A DNA stretch of 64,000 bases from Furcasterigmium furcatum (GCA_001599815.1 BCIA01000004.1:3808082-3872081); one strand, 5' to 3'; numbered from the stretch's first letter, positions 21,877-32,370 are shown. Program-made: numbers and translations. Notes: a model not told the origin generated them from the sequence alone.

Positions 21877-24276
21877 ATGATCACGCCCCACGAGAGCATC
21901 GCAGGGCGCTCCGCCGCATCTCACCTGCCGTCGACAATGAGGTCTCACCGACAGAGCATGCCGTCGTCGAAGCGACCGAGGGTCGGGGAGCGGACGATGC
22001 TGGCCTGCACCGGCTGCAAGCAGAAGAAACTCAAGGTATTGACCTCACAGCGCTATCGCCCGTAACCATGCTCCCATCCGGAGGATTTTCTCACAAGACG
22101 TAGTGTGACGGGCAGAATCCTCGCTGCCAGAACTGCATCAAAGGTGGACGAGGTGAGTAACGACGACATCATGCCCGTGTCGTGGCACACCCAGTTGACC
22201 CGGAGATACCACAGACTGCCTCGTCGAGGACCCGGCAACAGGGCTGCACCGCCCTCGGGACTACATGCAGTCCCTGGAGGCCCGCGTGGCATATCTCGAA
22301 GGCCTCCTCCGCGAGGCCCGGCCCGATGTCGCCATCGACCACTTTCCCAGCCGCGCAGGGGATGAAGGACAGCCATCGTCGTCTGGCACCGCGGCGGCGG
22401 CGCCGGGGTTCAGCTTCCAGGACGACACGTTGACACCGGCAGCAACAGCAGCAGCGCCGCCGGCGCAAGCAGACGGAATGGACACGGCGCACCAGGGCAG
22501 TGACAATAACCAGGCCGCATCTGTCGACGCCGAGGACCCGACCGACCAGCTCTCCACGGACGTCGCGCTCCTCTGCCTCGGCGCTGCCGGGCGAGAGCCT
22601 CACTACTTCGGCCCCTCGTCAGCCGTGTCCTTCTCTCGCATCGTCAGCGCTGCGCTCAACCTGCCAAACAAGAAGGGCGGCTCGCAGTACAGCGCAACGA
22701 GCCCGAACGGGGGGACCGCATCCCACGCCTCCCGTCCGGCGCCGCCCATCATGTTCCCGCCGCCGACGCTGGGATCCGTGCTGTCGCAGGCGTACTTCGA
22801 CAACCTCCATCCGCAGTACCCCTTCCTGCACAAGCCGACCTTTCACTACTGGGAGAGCCTCTGCATGAACGCCAACGCGGCGGGACAGCTGTCGGAGGCG
22901 GGGGATACGGCCCTCTTCTTCGTGTGGATGGTGTACGCCATCGCCTCGCTGACGCTGGGGACCAGTCAGTACGCGGCGGCCGAGTCGTACTACTACATGG
23001 CCCTGGAATACCAGCCGGCTGTCCTCGAGCTCGACAGTCTTGAGTCCATCCAAAGCCTGCTCTGCAGCGCGGTGTACTCGATCCGATCGCCCGTCGGGGT
23101 CAGCCTCTGGTCAGTGCCTAGTACTCCCTTTCCTCTCGTCTTCCCACTAACCTCCAGCACAGGAAGATATCGGGCGTCGCCATCCGGCACTGCGTCGAGC
23201 TGGGATATCACCGGAGCGTCAGCAAGTACCGGCGGAACTCGAACCCGCTCGTTGCCGAAATGTCAAAACGATGCTTCTGGGTCGCCTACGACATTGACCG
23301 GGTCGCATCTTTCATCCTCGGTCGCCCGGTCGGCATACCCGACGAGTACATCGACGCCGAGCTACCGCTGGACATTGACGACGAGTTCATCACCGGCGCA
23401 GGCCTCGTGAAGGAGCCTCGGTCGTCACCAGAAGAGCCGCCGACCAGCATGACCAGGGCGCTCCACGTCATCAAGCTGCGCAGGCTCTGGTCCAGCATCA
23501 ACCACTGCCTCTACTCCACGCGCGGCGAGGAGAACCGCGCCGGCCGGAAGGCCACCATCGACGGCCTGCTCGCCCAGCTGGACAGCTGGCACGAGAGCAT
23601 CCCCCTGTACCCGGACTTCCCGGCGTACCAGCCCCTCTCCGTCTTCGCCTCGCGCGAATGGTTCCAGCTGGCGTACGACCACTCGATCCTGATGCTCTAC
23701 CGCCACCTCATCACGCACCCGCCCCTCCCGGGCGACGAGCAGAACGTCGAGGACGCCATCGCCCTCTGCGCCACCCGCGCCAGGGAAATGTGCGTGCTGT
23801 ACCGCCGCGTCTACCAGTCGCCCACCATCCAGTTCACCTGGGGCTCGCTCCACATCCTCTTCCTCGGCGGCCTCACGTACCTCTACTGCATCTGGCGGTC
23901 CGCCCGGTACAGGGACTCCTGCCGGAAGACGGACGTCATCAACACGTGCATGGCCTGCAGCACCGTCCTCGTCATCATCGCCGAGCGGTGGAGCCAGGCC
24001 GCAACGTACCGCGACGTGTTCGAGAAGCTCTCGGAACGCACCCTGGACCTCGTCTGCAATAATCACGGGGCGACGGGCCCCGCGCCGGACAGGTCCCTGA
24101 TGCAAGTGGAGAGCTTTGCCCCGGCCGAGGCGCTCCTGCTCGAGGACTGGATCATGGACCTGGACGACACGATGATGCCGGACGGATCGGAGTGGTTTGT
24201 CCAGGAGCTGCTGCAAGGGATGAGAGAGATTCAGCCGCAGGGGACAGTAATGGAGAGTGATCAGACGGGTGGATGA
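21877..24276 (+). CDS. Zn2Cys6 transcription factor, probable cluster regulator
   Basis: Four exons (21877-22035, 22104-22152, 22215-23109, 23163-24276) give 738 residues. Two introns interrupt the zinc cluster, which reads CTGCKQKKLKCDGQNPRC...CIKGGRDC after splicing. A linker RPRDYMQSLEARVAYLEGLL forms a short coiled coil for dimerisation. The fungal-specific regulatory domain includes YFDNLHPQYPFLHKPTF, the VELGYHRS segment and RCFWVAYDIDR, then a long helical C-terminal half. A second ATG at 21937 is an alternative start; the upstream ATG is used because the frame is open. Its position among transporter and enzyme genes suggests pathway-specific control. It is convergent with the HglS-like gene. 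Confidence 0.87.
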
Positions 24277-24513
24277 GATAGAAACGTCAGGGCAGCCGGG
24301 TCACCATTTCAGCGTGTAAGTCGACTGGAGATGTTTGTACAGATGCCTCGATGGACTCCTCCTTTCACGATGAAGTCCCTCTTCCTCTTAGCACTCCGCA
24401 TTTCACTGGCTTAGGCATCTCTGTCTTTATTTCTATACCCGCTTGCCAGAGGAGACAGTACTACAGATATGGAAAAGTATCATTTCATTCAAAGAGAGTG
24501 TACATTGAGACAG

Positions 24514-25977
24514 CTAACCACGACTCTCCAGAGCAGAGGCGCACTCCCTGAGACTCTCGTTTTGAATCTCCAGGTACAAGTCGTCGGGGCTCAGAATCGT
24601 GCAGCCGAGGGCAACTTCCAGTCCGGCCAGGTCCGCATGCGCCCCAGCCTGCGCCCCAGCCGAGCTACCTAGGGGCTTTGTGCCGGCGCGCAAGTTGGAC
24701 TGAAAGATGCCGGCCGCCGAAAACGGTAGGAAGTCTTCGTATGTGATGGGCTCCGCGGCGATGTAGCCCCTTTCGACGAGCTTCTGCAGGGACTCCTCGT
24801 CCCGGAGGAGCTCTATGTCGTCCCCGGGAGGCTTCGACGTCCGGCGATAGGTGCTGTACACAAGGCCCTTGCCGCGCAGTTCCGCCCAGCTGTCCGGATA
24901 TGCCTCGAAAACCTGCGACAGGGTCTCGTCCTTTGCCGCAGCGCTCGGGGAGGACAGCTCGGCGATCTTCCCGTTCGTCTCCCGGAGGAGCCTGTCGTAG
25001 AGGGCTCTTCCCGCCGGAGTCACGGCGGCGCCGCGCTCTTCGATCTCGCCGAAGCGGGCGCGGTGGGTTCCCTCGACGAGGCTGCCGTCTGCGGTCGGGA
25101 ACTTGATCGACTCCTGGAGGGCGATGAAGCTGGTCTGCCTCAGCAGGATGGGACACTCGCGCTTTGGGGGCCCCTCGATTCTGTCCTTGGTCATGAGGCC
25201 GCGCGCGTGCATCATCTCTTGGGCTGCCGTGATATCCAGAGTTCGCGGTGTGAGGTGGTTGATGTGCGAGCTTCTGAAGGAAGCAATATCTGCCAGGATC
25301 GAGTGCTCCGAGGCCAGCTTCTGGTACTCGGCCTCTGTGGCCGATGCGGTGGGCCTCCAGCTGAAAGTCTTCATGGCCTCGATGACAAAGAGACCGGTTT
25401 GTGACTCGGTCAGCCGGCCGTGCTGCTTATCAGCCGTGTCGAGAAGCTGGAGAAGATCTGTGCTGAAGATCTGCCGTCTCTCGAGGAGAGTAGAGGCGAG
25501 GCGACGAGCTTCTTCGTCCTGGAGGAGCTCTGGACGGAGAAGAGTAGTGAAGATGCGGAACGGGTTCTGACGGAGGGAGCTCCTGTCGGTAGGGCGGAAG
25601 CAAGTCGCGTGCATGGGAAGTCCGGCCACTGAGAGGTCGTAGTAGCCGACGGCGCGGAGCCCGAGTACCGAGAAGATGCGGCCGACCGTCCTGAGCTCGT
25701 ACGGCGTGCCCAGGCGGATGGCCCCGTGGCGCTCAATGTCGAGGCGAGCTGAGCCTACGTCTCCGACCTTGGCGGCTGAGGGATGTTTGGCGGCGAGGAC
25801 TTGATCGTTGACGGCCTTGACGATCTGGATGAGTTCGCCATAGAGCGGGACCTCTTCACGATACATGGCCGACATGGCCATGGTGAAGGCATCGCGGATG
25901 TCAATGACATTGGCAAACGATTGGCCATTGAGTTGGTCCCTGATGAGACGGCCTGGCGCCGCGTTGAGAGTCGACAT
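24514..25977 (-). CDS. DUF1338/HglS-like 2-oxoadipate dioxygenase/decarboxylase
   Basis: A single exon of 487 residues. It matches the HglS (YdcJ, DUF1338) family of Fe(II) enzymes, which convert 2-oxoadipate, a lysine catabolite, to D-2-hydroxyglutarate and CO2. Visible family features are ERHGAIRLGTPYELRTVGR with candidate metal ligand His84, SHINHLTPRTLDI with His238/His241, and FGEIEERG with candidate ligand Glu311. Their spacing fits a His-His-Glu facial triad. The ATG at 25977 was chosen; the frame is open further upstream but without an ATG that fits the family. No targeting signal is evident, so the enzyme is probably cytosolic. It is divergent from a class II aldolase-like gene with 442 bp between the starts. 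Exact substrate preference in this fungus is inferred. Confidence 0.85.
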   Translation of the reverse strand: MSTLNAAPGRLIRDQLNGQSFANVIDIRDAFTMAMSAMYREEVPLYGELIQIVKAVNDQVLAAKHPSAAKVGDVGSARLDIERHGAIRLGTPYELRTVGRIFSVLGLRAVGYYDLSVAGLPMHATCFRPTDRSSLRQNPFRIFTTLLRPELLQDEEARRLASTLLERRQIFSTDLLQLLDTADKQHGRLTESQTGLFVIEAMKTFSWRPTASATEAEYQKLASEHSILADIASFRSSHINHLTPRTLDITAAQEMMHARGLMTKDRIEGPPKRECPILLRQTSFIALQESIKFPTADGSLVEGTHRARFGEIEERGAAVTPAGRALYDRLLRETNGKIAELSSPSAAAKDETLSQVFEAYPDSWAELRGKGLVYSTYRRTSKPPGDDIELLRDEESLQKLVERGYIAAEPITYEDFLPFSAAGIFQSNLRAGTKPLGSSAGAQAGAHADLAGLEVALGCTILSPDDLYLEIQNESLRECASALESRG

Positions 25978-26419
25978 GTTCGCAGGAGGAAGTGGTTTCG
26001 AGAAACAACAGAATGAAGGGGGTGCATGACTTTCCACACCCGCTGATCCCCCCCTTACTGCTCCATGTTTATAACTCCTACCCAAAAGTGATCACATCAC
26101 ACGACTCCGAGTCCCGTCTCGTGGTTGACAACATGTTTCCTGGGAGCTCCCGAAAGGTCCATGCCAGGGAAGGACACGGCAGGTGTGTCTCCAGCATCGC
26201 CGATGAGTGGGTCTCGCCGGAGCGCCTGGCCACTCACGGGGGAAGCCGAAGCCGGGTGGGCCCCGGGGTTTATATGAGCCCGGGATGCAGCATTGGGCAG
26301 CAAGCCTGGCCGCGGGGTATTGTTTGCCCTTACAAGTGAGCATTTCGAAACCGATCCTGGCTTCCCGATTGATACTCCCCGTCTGTAGGCACTCTTTCGA
26401 CTCGACCCTATCAGCGAGA
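25978..26419. promoter_or_regulatory. Bidirectional promoter (HglS-like / class II aldolase-like)
   Basis: Only 442 bp separate the two divergent starts, so expression of both genes is probably coupled. A TATA-like TTTATAT occurs at about 26269 on the aldolase side, set in a GC-rich CCCGGGG...CCCGGG context. No specific regulator site can be proven. Confidence 0.5.
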
Positions 26420-27362
26420 ATGTCCAGCACAACCACCACCGTTCTGGCGCCAGCCGCCGCCCCCACCTCGGGCCTCAACACCACTCAGACCTCCGACGGC
26501 CAGGTCAAGAGGCTTCACAAGATCCCCACGTTCAGCACCAAGGAGGCAGAGAGACGATGGCAGCTGGAACAGCTCGCTGGCGCCTTCCGCATTTTTGCCA
26601 AGCTGGGCTTCGCTGACGGCAGCAGCGGCCACATCAGCCTGAGGGGTAAGTCTGTCTCGTCACAGGCGGGGTGCTGCACGTGTAGCTCCTAGGAAAGCGG
26701 TGCTGAGACCAGAAACAGACCCAATCCGGCCAGACACCTTCTGGATCAACCCGTACGGCGTTCACTTTGGCCTCCTGACGGTCTCGGACATGGTCCACGT
26801 CGACGAGGACGGCAACCGCATCGGCGGCGCAGACCTCGCCGTCAACACGGCCGGCTTCATCATCCACTCGGCCATCCACCAGGCCAGGCCGGACATCAAC
26901 GCGGCGTGCCACCTCCACAGCCCCTATGGCCGTGCGTGGTCGACGTTCGGCAGGCCCATCGAGATGATCAACCAGGACAGCTGCATGTTCTTTGAGGACC
27001 TGGCCGTCTACCCCAGCTTTGGCGGTGTCGTCTTCGCCAAGGAGGAGGGTGGTAGGATCGCGAGCGCCATGGGCAGCACCACCAAGAACATCATCCTGCA
27101 GAACCACGGCCTGCTCACTGCCGGCGGCACCGTGGCCGAGGCGGCGGCCTTCTTCATCGCGCTCGAGCGCGCGTGCCAGGCCCAGCTGCTCGTCGAGTCG
27201 GCCATGGCGCCCGGCGGGTCGCAGCTCCGGAGGACGCTCGTCGGGGAGGAGGAGGCGCGGTACACGAAGAAGGGCACTGGGACGCCTGAGGTCATGTACA
27301 TGCAGTTTGAGCCGGAGTACCGGATGATCTTGAAGGAGTCCGGAGGGGACTTTTTGCTCTGA
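26420..27362 (+). CDS. Class II aldolase/adducin N-terminal domain protein (Mug14-like)
   Basis: Exons 26420-26645 and 26719-27362 give 289 residues; splicing restores HISLRDPIRPDTFWINP. The class II aldolase/adducin fold is recognised by GFADGSSGHISLR (phosphate/substrate loop), the zinc-site pair in ACHLHSPYGRAWS, and ILQNHGLLTAGGTVAEA with a third His. These correspond to the metal-binding histidines of fuculose-phosphate aldolases. In fungi this group (for example fission yeast Mug14) has no assigned substrate. The N-terminal 30 residues are Thr/Ala-rich and probably disordered. Divergent pairing with the HglS-like gene suggests the same pathway. Retro-aldol or decarboxylase activity are both possible. 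Confidence 0.88.
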
Positions 27363-27987
27363 CGCGATTGAGCGTTGGATTTCGAAATTGATTGCCTGTA
27401 GCTAAGAAGAAGCCAGGCCGAGCACTGCTACAGAATGATATACTCTCTGTTCCCTCCAAACCAACACTGGTTCATACACCCCTGGTGATGTTAATGTGAC
27501 GTTTTCCAAGGACCCAATCCGGGGGACAGATGACGGTGATGGATGCGAACTGCCTCGGACCTCCTGGCGGTCATAGTTTGCGCCTCAGCAAGCGTCCGAG
27601 TTTGCCGGTGTGTCGGTCCCTCTCATGATTCAAAGGCCCCGGGGACGAGGTCTCGCCGCTGCCTTGGAGTGATTTGCGCCTAAAATGTTCTGGTGGGGAC
27701 GCCTCGGGGGAAGCCATGAATGAAGTTCGGGAGAAGCCATCAAAGCGCCGTGCCACCCTTAGCCCGTCAGCAGGGTGATCCCGAGCGATCAGCTCACCCA
27801 GGACTGCTGCCGGCCCGGACGGAGCAGACACGGGCGGGAGGTTCCAATACCGAAATAAGCTGAGATCTGGAAGCAGGTACTAATTCCCATCTCGAGGGAG
27901 CATCATACCATTTGCAACCTCCCAGGACAACCCTCCGCATTGAACCCTGCCCAGTCGAGATAGCACCGAGTTCATTCACATCCCAAA
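27363..27987. other. Spacer, about 625 bp
   Basis: No coding potential or repeat was seen. It contains the aldolase-like 3'UTR and the dehydrogenase promoter. Confidence 0.5.
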
Positions 27988-29034
27988 ATGTCCCCCAGCC
28001 GAATCGAAGCCGCCGACAGGAAGCCCCGCGTCGTGTCCCTGGGCCAGCCCAAGTACGCCGGCGCCGAGTACCTGGACGACTTTGGCAAGCATTTCGACTT
28101 TGAGGTCCTCGATACTGCCAACCGCGAGGAGACGCAGGCCCGGCTCCCCGAGCTCGTCAAGCAGGGCGGCCCCATCGATGCCTTCGTCGTGCGTATGGGC
28201 ACGCCGCCCTACGAGCCCTTCGACGAGGACCTCCTGCGGGCCCTCGCGCCCGGCTGCAAGATCATCACGTCCGCGTCGGCCGGCTACAACGAGTTCGACG
28301 TCGACTGGATGAGCAGGCAGGACATCCTCTTCTGCAACTCGGTCGACGCCGTCGCCGAGGCCACCGCCGACATGGCCATGTTCCTCACCCTCGCCGTCCT
28401 CCGCAACACCTCCAACGCCGAGAAGAGCGTCAGGCAGGGTCGGTGGAGGGGCGCGCCCGGCACCCTGTCGCCCGCCCGCGACCCGACGGGCATGACGCTG
28501 GGCATCATCGGCATGGGGTCCATCGGCAAGTACCTCGCCAGGAAGGCCGCCGCGTTCAACATGAAGATCCGGTACTACAACCGCACGCGGCTCGCGCCCG
28601 AGGTCGAGCGCGCCCACGGCGCCACCTACTGCGCGTCGCTCGGGGAGCTCCTCTCGACGTCCGACGTCGTCTCGGTCAACTGCCCCCTCAACGCCGGCAC
28701 GACCAACCTTCTGAGCACGGCCGAGTTCGATGCGATGAAGGACGGCGCGTTCCTCGTCAACACGGCCCGCGGAGCGGTCGTCGATGAGAAGGCCCTCAAG
28801 GCCGCGCTGCGGTCCGGCAAGGTCGCGCGCGCGGGGCTCGATGTGCTGTGCGACGAGCCCAACGTCGACCCGTGGTTCTTCGAGCAGGACAACGTCATCC
28901 TGCAGCCTCACCTGGGCGGGCTGACGGACGTGGCCTTCCAAAAGGCCGAGCGCGAGTGCTTCGAGAACATCCGCGCCTTCTTCGACAAGGGCGCGGCCAA
29001 CAGCCCCGTGAACCTGAAGTTGGTCAAGAAATAG
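27988..29034 (+). CDS. D-isomer-specific 2-hydroxyacid dehydrogenase (NAD(P))
   Basis: An intronless gene of 348 residues. The Rossmann motif GMGSIG is at residues 175-180. Catalytic residues line up as Arg261 (in VNTARGAVVD), Glu290 (in DEPN) and His308 (in QPHLGG), so the Arg-Glu-His triad is complete. The closest groups are fungal D-mandelate dehydrogenases and glyoxylate/hydroxypyruvate reductases, which interconvert 2-oxoacids and D-2-hydroxyacids. In this cluster it could act on D-2-hydroxyglutarate or on another hydroxyacid made by the neighbours; that is inference. No organelle signal is visible. A long open frame on the opposite strand (27976-29175) is a compositional shadow. Confidence 0.92.
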   Translation: MSPSRIEAADRKPRVVSLGQPKYAGAEYLDDFGKHFDFEVLDTANREETQARLPELVKQGGPIDAFVVRMGTPPYEPFDEDLLRALAPGCKIITSASAGYNEFDVDWMSRQDILFCNSVDAVAEATADMAMFLTLAVLRNTSNAEKSVRQGRWRGAPGTLSPARDPTGMTLGIIGMGSIGKYLARKAAAFNMKIRYYNRTRLAPEVERAHGATYCASLGELLSTSDVVSVNCPLNAGTTNLLSTAEFDAMKDGAFLVNTARGAVVDEKALKAALRSGKVARAGLDVLCDEPNVDPWFFEQDNVILQPHLGGLTDVAFQKAERECFENIRAFFDKGAANSPVNLKLVKK

Positions 29035-29596
29035 ACGTCGGGACGGCACATGCCGTTTATGCTGGACATATAGATTAGCATGAATGGATTTGCTTTCATC
29101 ACGGCCGCATTCTTCATCTTTCGGTGTCTGTTCGTAGGTTGTTGTGAAGTGACCAGCACCTCGACCAGCAGACATCAGTTGAGCCAGAGAAAGTCGAGAT
29201 GACCTCTCTCATTTCACGAAACTAACATAGCCTCCCTCTTGATCTCATGAAATCGAGATACCCTCTCAATGTGGCCCGGATTGCGTCCTCACTCTGACTT
29301 CTGCTTCGGGCGCAAGTGAGATACTACCTATTGCGCTGGGCTTCTGAACCTTGGAAGGCCCCGGGACAATCCGAGCACGCTGTCGGCCCGCCGCCCGGCC
29401 CCTGCGNCCCCTGTCANCCCCCAATTAGCGCTTCCCTTCCCCGCCTCGCTGGAGCTTCCCCGGGACCGGACCGGAGATATGTCGTCGCTACGAGCGGAGG
29501 ACTGAATAAAAGCGAGGGACAGGTCCTCCTGTAAAATCTCTCACAGCAGGGCACGCGACTCACTCACCTGCTTATGTGCCATCTCCAGACGACACC
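29035..29596. other. Spacer with two ambiguous bases and a repeat copy
   Basis: About 560 bp upstream of the flavin oxidase. Undetermined bases (N) occur at 29407 and 29417 in a C-rich stretch. About 29165-29245 resembles a segment near 52.4 kb. An out-of-frame ATG at 29574 precedes the oxidase start. Confidence 0.6.
29165..29245. repeat. Degenerate dispersed repeat, copy A
   Basis: By eye this segment aligns over about 80 bp with 52410-52495, at perhaps 70% identity. Shared blocks include AGACATCAG, GAGCC, AGAAA, CTCTCTC and GCCTC in the same order. It may be the remnant of a mobile element. The element family is not recognised. Confidence 0.4.
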
Positions 29597-31045
29597 ATGG
29601 CACACCAGGACCTGCGCAAGAACGACCCCGTCGTCATCGTCGGCGCCGGCATCTTCGGCCTCAGCACGGCCCTGCACCTCGCCGCCCGAGGCTACCAGGA
29701 CGTCACCGTCTTCGACCGCCAAAACTATGACGAGTCGCTGTACTCGTACCAGAGGGGCTGCGACGCCGCCTCGGCAGACCTCAACAAGATCGCGCGTTCT
29801 GCATACGGCTCCCAGGTGACATACCAGGAGCTCTCCTTCGAAGCGATCCGGGAGTGGAACTCGTGGAACGAGGAGATCGCCGCCGGCAACGTGCCCCCGG
29901 GGATGAGCCGCGAGGACCGTGTCTTCCTCAACACGGGGGTCATGTCGCTGAACCAGGGCACCGAGCTGCCGGACTTCGAGAGGGCCACCATCGACACCAT
30001 GGCGAAGCTTGGCCGCGGCGACACGCAGCTGTCCACGACGGACGAGGAGGATCTGAGAATCGCCGCCAGCAAGGGCTTCGACATGGACCAGTTCCGCTGC
30101 AGCAAGCGGGGCCAAAAGGTCGTCGGCGTCCTCGACACGAGCGGCGGCGTGACCATCGCCGACAAGGCATGCCGCTTCGCCCTCCACAAGGCGAGATCCC
30201 TCGGTGCTCGCTTCGTCTTCGGTCCGCAAGCCGGCGCCTTCGACAGCTTCCTCGAGCAGGGCGACCGGGTCGCCGGCATCCGCACCAGGGACGGCACCTC
30301 CCACCCAGCCAAGCTGGTCATCATGGCCTGCGGCGGCTGGACGCCCTCGCTCGTCCCCCAGCTGGACGGGCTCTGCGAGACAACCGCCGGCTCCGTCGCC
30401 GTCTACCGCCTGCCCCGCGGCTCCCCGGCCTTCGACCGCTTCGCGCCCGAGAACTTCCCCGTGTGGATGTACCGGATGCGCGACGGCGCGGGCGGCGGCC
30501 TGTACGGCTTCCCGCGCGACGACGCCGGCTACCTCAAGATCGGGTACCGCGGCACAAAGTACACCAACCCCCGCACCCAGGCCGACGGCCGGGAGCGCAG
30601 CGTCCCCGTGACGCGGTACACGGAGGGTGAGAGGCTGGCCGAGATCCCCGTGACCGCCATGGACGTGATCTCCGGGTTCGTCGCCGACTTCATGCCGGAG
30701 CTCGCCGAGGCCGGGCTCGACAAGGTGGCCTTTACGAGGCTGTGCTGGTACACGGACACCTTTGACAACCACTTTCTCGTCGACCGCGTGCGGGGTCGGC
30801 AGGGCCTGATGGTCGCCACGGGAGGCAGCGGGCACGCCTTCAAGTACCTGCCCAACATTGGCCGGTGGGTGGCGGATGTCGTCGAGGGTGTGGACTTGGA
30901 GCGGCCCGCGATCAGGGCGTGGCGATGGCGGGAGCAGGGCCAGGCGGCTCCCTACAATGTGTTGATGGAGGGCAGCCGGGGCGCCCGGGCTCTCGCCAAC
31001 GTCCCGTTGACGTCCATGGGGGCCGACCCGTCGGCGAAGTTGTAA
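29597..31045 (+). CDS. MSOX-family FAD amine oxidase (pipecolate/saccharopine/sarcosine oxidase type), peroxisomal
   Basis: A single exon of 482 residues. The N-terminal FAD-binding motif VVIVGAGIFGLSTALHL has GxGxxG at residues 16-21. The middle includes SADLNKI..SAYG and ACGGWTPSL. Cys383 in LCWYTDTFDNHFL is at the place where this family binds FAD covalently, and GGSGHAFKYLPNIG is the conserved C-terminal loop. The protein ends in AKL, a canonical peroxisomal targeting signal 1. Relatives oxidise sarcosine, L-pipecolate, L-saccharopine or fructosyl amino acids, releasing H2O2, which suits peroxisomes. With the HglS-like gene nearby, pipecolate or saccharopine is attractive, but fructosyl-lysine is also possible given the sugar transporter. 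The ATG at 29597 was chosen over an upstream GTG. Confidence 0.88.
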   Translation: MAHQDLRKNDPVVIVGAGIFGLSTALHLAARGYQDVTVFDRQNYDESLYSYQRGCDAASADLNKIARSAYGSQVTYQELSFEAIREWNSWNEEIAAGNVPPGMSREDRVFLNTGVMSLNQGTELPDFERATIDTMAKLGRGDTQLSTTDEEDLRIAASKGFDMDQFRCSKRGQKVVGVLDTSGGVTIADKACRFALHKARSLGARFVFGPQAGAFDSFLEQGDRVAGIRTRDGTSHPAKLVIMACGGWTPSLVPQLDGLCETTAGSVAVYRLPRGSPAFDRFAPENFPVWMYRMRDGAGGGLYGFPRDDAGYLKIGYRGTKYTNPRTQADGRERSVPVTRYTEGERLAEIPVTAMDVISGFVADFMPELAEAGLDKVAFTRLCWYTDTFDNHFLVDRVRGRQGLMVATGGSGHAFKYLPNIGRWVADVVEGVDLERPAIRAWRWREQGQAAPYNVLMEGSRGARALANVPLTSMGADPSAKL

Positions 31046-32370
31046 GAGCAAGTTGGCGGTGCAGTCAAGAACGAACCATTCCTTTGCTCGAGGTAAGAGT
31101 GAGCCTGGAGACAAAGCCCTCTACACGCACCTGTACAAGCAGACATCGAAGATCCCGGGAAAAGCGCAGAACAGGCATTTCAGCGAATCTTCTGCCTTCA
31201 TCTTGATATACAGAATATTATTTGCATCGTTCCTGCGGACAAGAAAATGCGCCTATATTTACGGGCATCGCAGCGCGTGGTCGGGCCTATCACGCGGTAG
31301 ACGTAGGTTGATGAGTGCGCACTGGTACGAAGCCCAGCTGTGGTGGTACTTGCTGGACTGGGTGTGAAGGTGCTACTTGCTCTCCTAAATCTCCTCGGGG
31401 AACTCCTGTCAGCTGTTGTGCATTGACTCTTTGCCGTCAGGAGTCCTTGATCACTGCTGAGACGGGGTCAAGGGCGTGGCCCAGCAAGAGGAGACGGGTA
31501 CCGGGAGGGAGATGCGGCGCCCGGATCGCCAACCGCAGGGTATCCAGCAAAGTGGCGGGCCAGGAATATCTTATATTTCTAGAAGAAGTGTATAATTTGA
31601 ACCATTTTAAGGCTGAATTCTATTCGGGTTCTAAGTGGAATCTCACCTTGGCGGGTTGATGTTACATCGCATGTCGGGAACCCCAAGACATCACACGCTG
31701 GGAAGCTGAGTGACCAATCGACCTACATCAAAAGATTTATTCCTTGAAAACTACGTCTAAGGGCAGGCTGCGATTATGTACCAATGAGGATTTACGGGTA
31801 GCGGAGAGCCCAGCAAAAGGCTTTGTTCCACTGTCGGCCACTTGGAGTAGATGATATCAGTCTGGGTTGAAGGACATAATCGAGATGGTTTCAACATATT
31901 TTAGGAATCATGAGCAATCCGAGCGTGGTACGGAATACGAGAAGCATTGCAGAGGGCACAAAACCCCGAAACTGCAACAGTTTCGAGTCTGTCAGATTTC
32001 ACCTGTGCAACTCGTCATCGCACACCTATGTCACGAACCAGCGCATTTCACGTCTCCATAGCTTCTGGCGTGTCGTTAACTGTCACGGTGGTCTCGATCT
32101 AAGAGGCCCTTCGAGAGCGCCTCGCGCGCCCATAGATCTCAGAAAGGAGGTCGAGATTAATCGTCCGCCACGAGTCAGACGACTCGATGTGCAGATGGGA
32201 CAGGCGCTATATGTCTGCGATCGTGGCTTCGGACTCGTTGCACATGTTGGAACGGTGAGATGACTCATCCCGGTTCCCCGAGTCTTGGCAAGCAGCAGCT
32301 GTTGCCTGCATCCTCTGGTTTGGTCTGACGATGGACCAACACTTTCTAACTACTGCGAAATTCCACAAGC
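31046..32370. other. Gene-free region, AT-rich in the middle
   Basis: About 1.3 kb. The part from about 31560 to 32000 is markedly AT-richer than the surroundings and has no open frames with family motifs. It could be a decayed element, but no terminal repeats or transposase fragments were recognised. Confidence 0.5.

Noticed and set aside
27976..29175. A 399-codon open frame antisense to the D-2-hydroxyacid dehydrogenase
   Set aside because: It results from very high third-position GC, is rich in Gly/Arg/Ala without motifs, and the plus-strand frame is a clear enzyme.
29564..31114. A 516-codon open frame antisense to the flavin oxidase
   Set aside because: Compositional shadow; the sense strand carries all FAD-binding motifs.
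31560..32000. An AT-rich block as a RIP-mutated transposon
   Set aside because: No terminal repeats, transposase or reverse-transcriptase fragments could be recognised.
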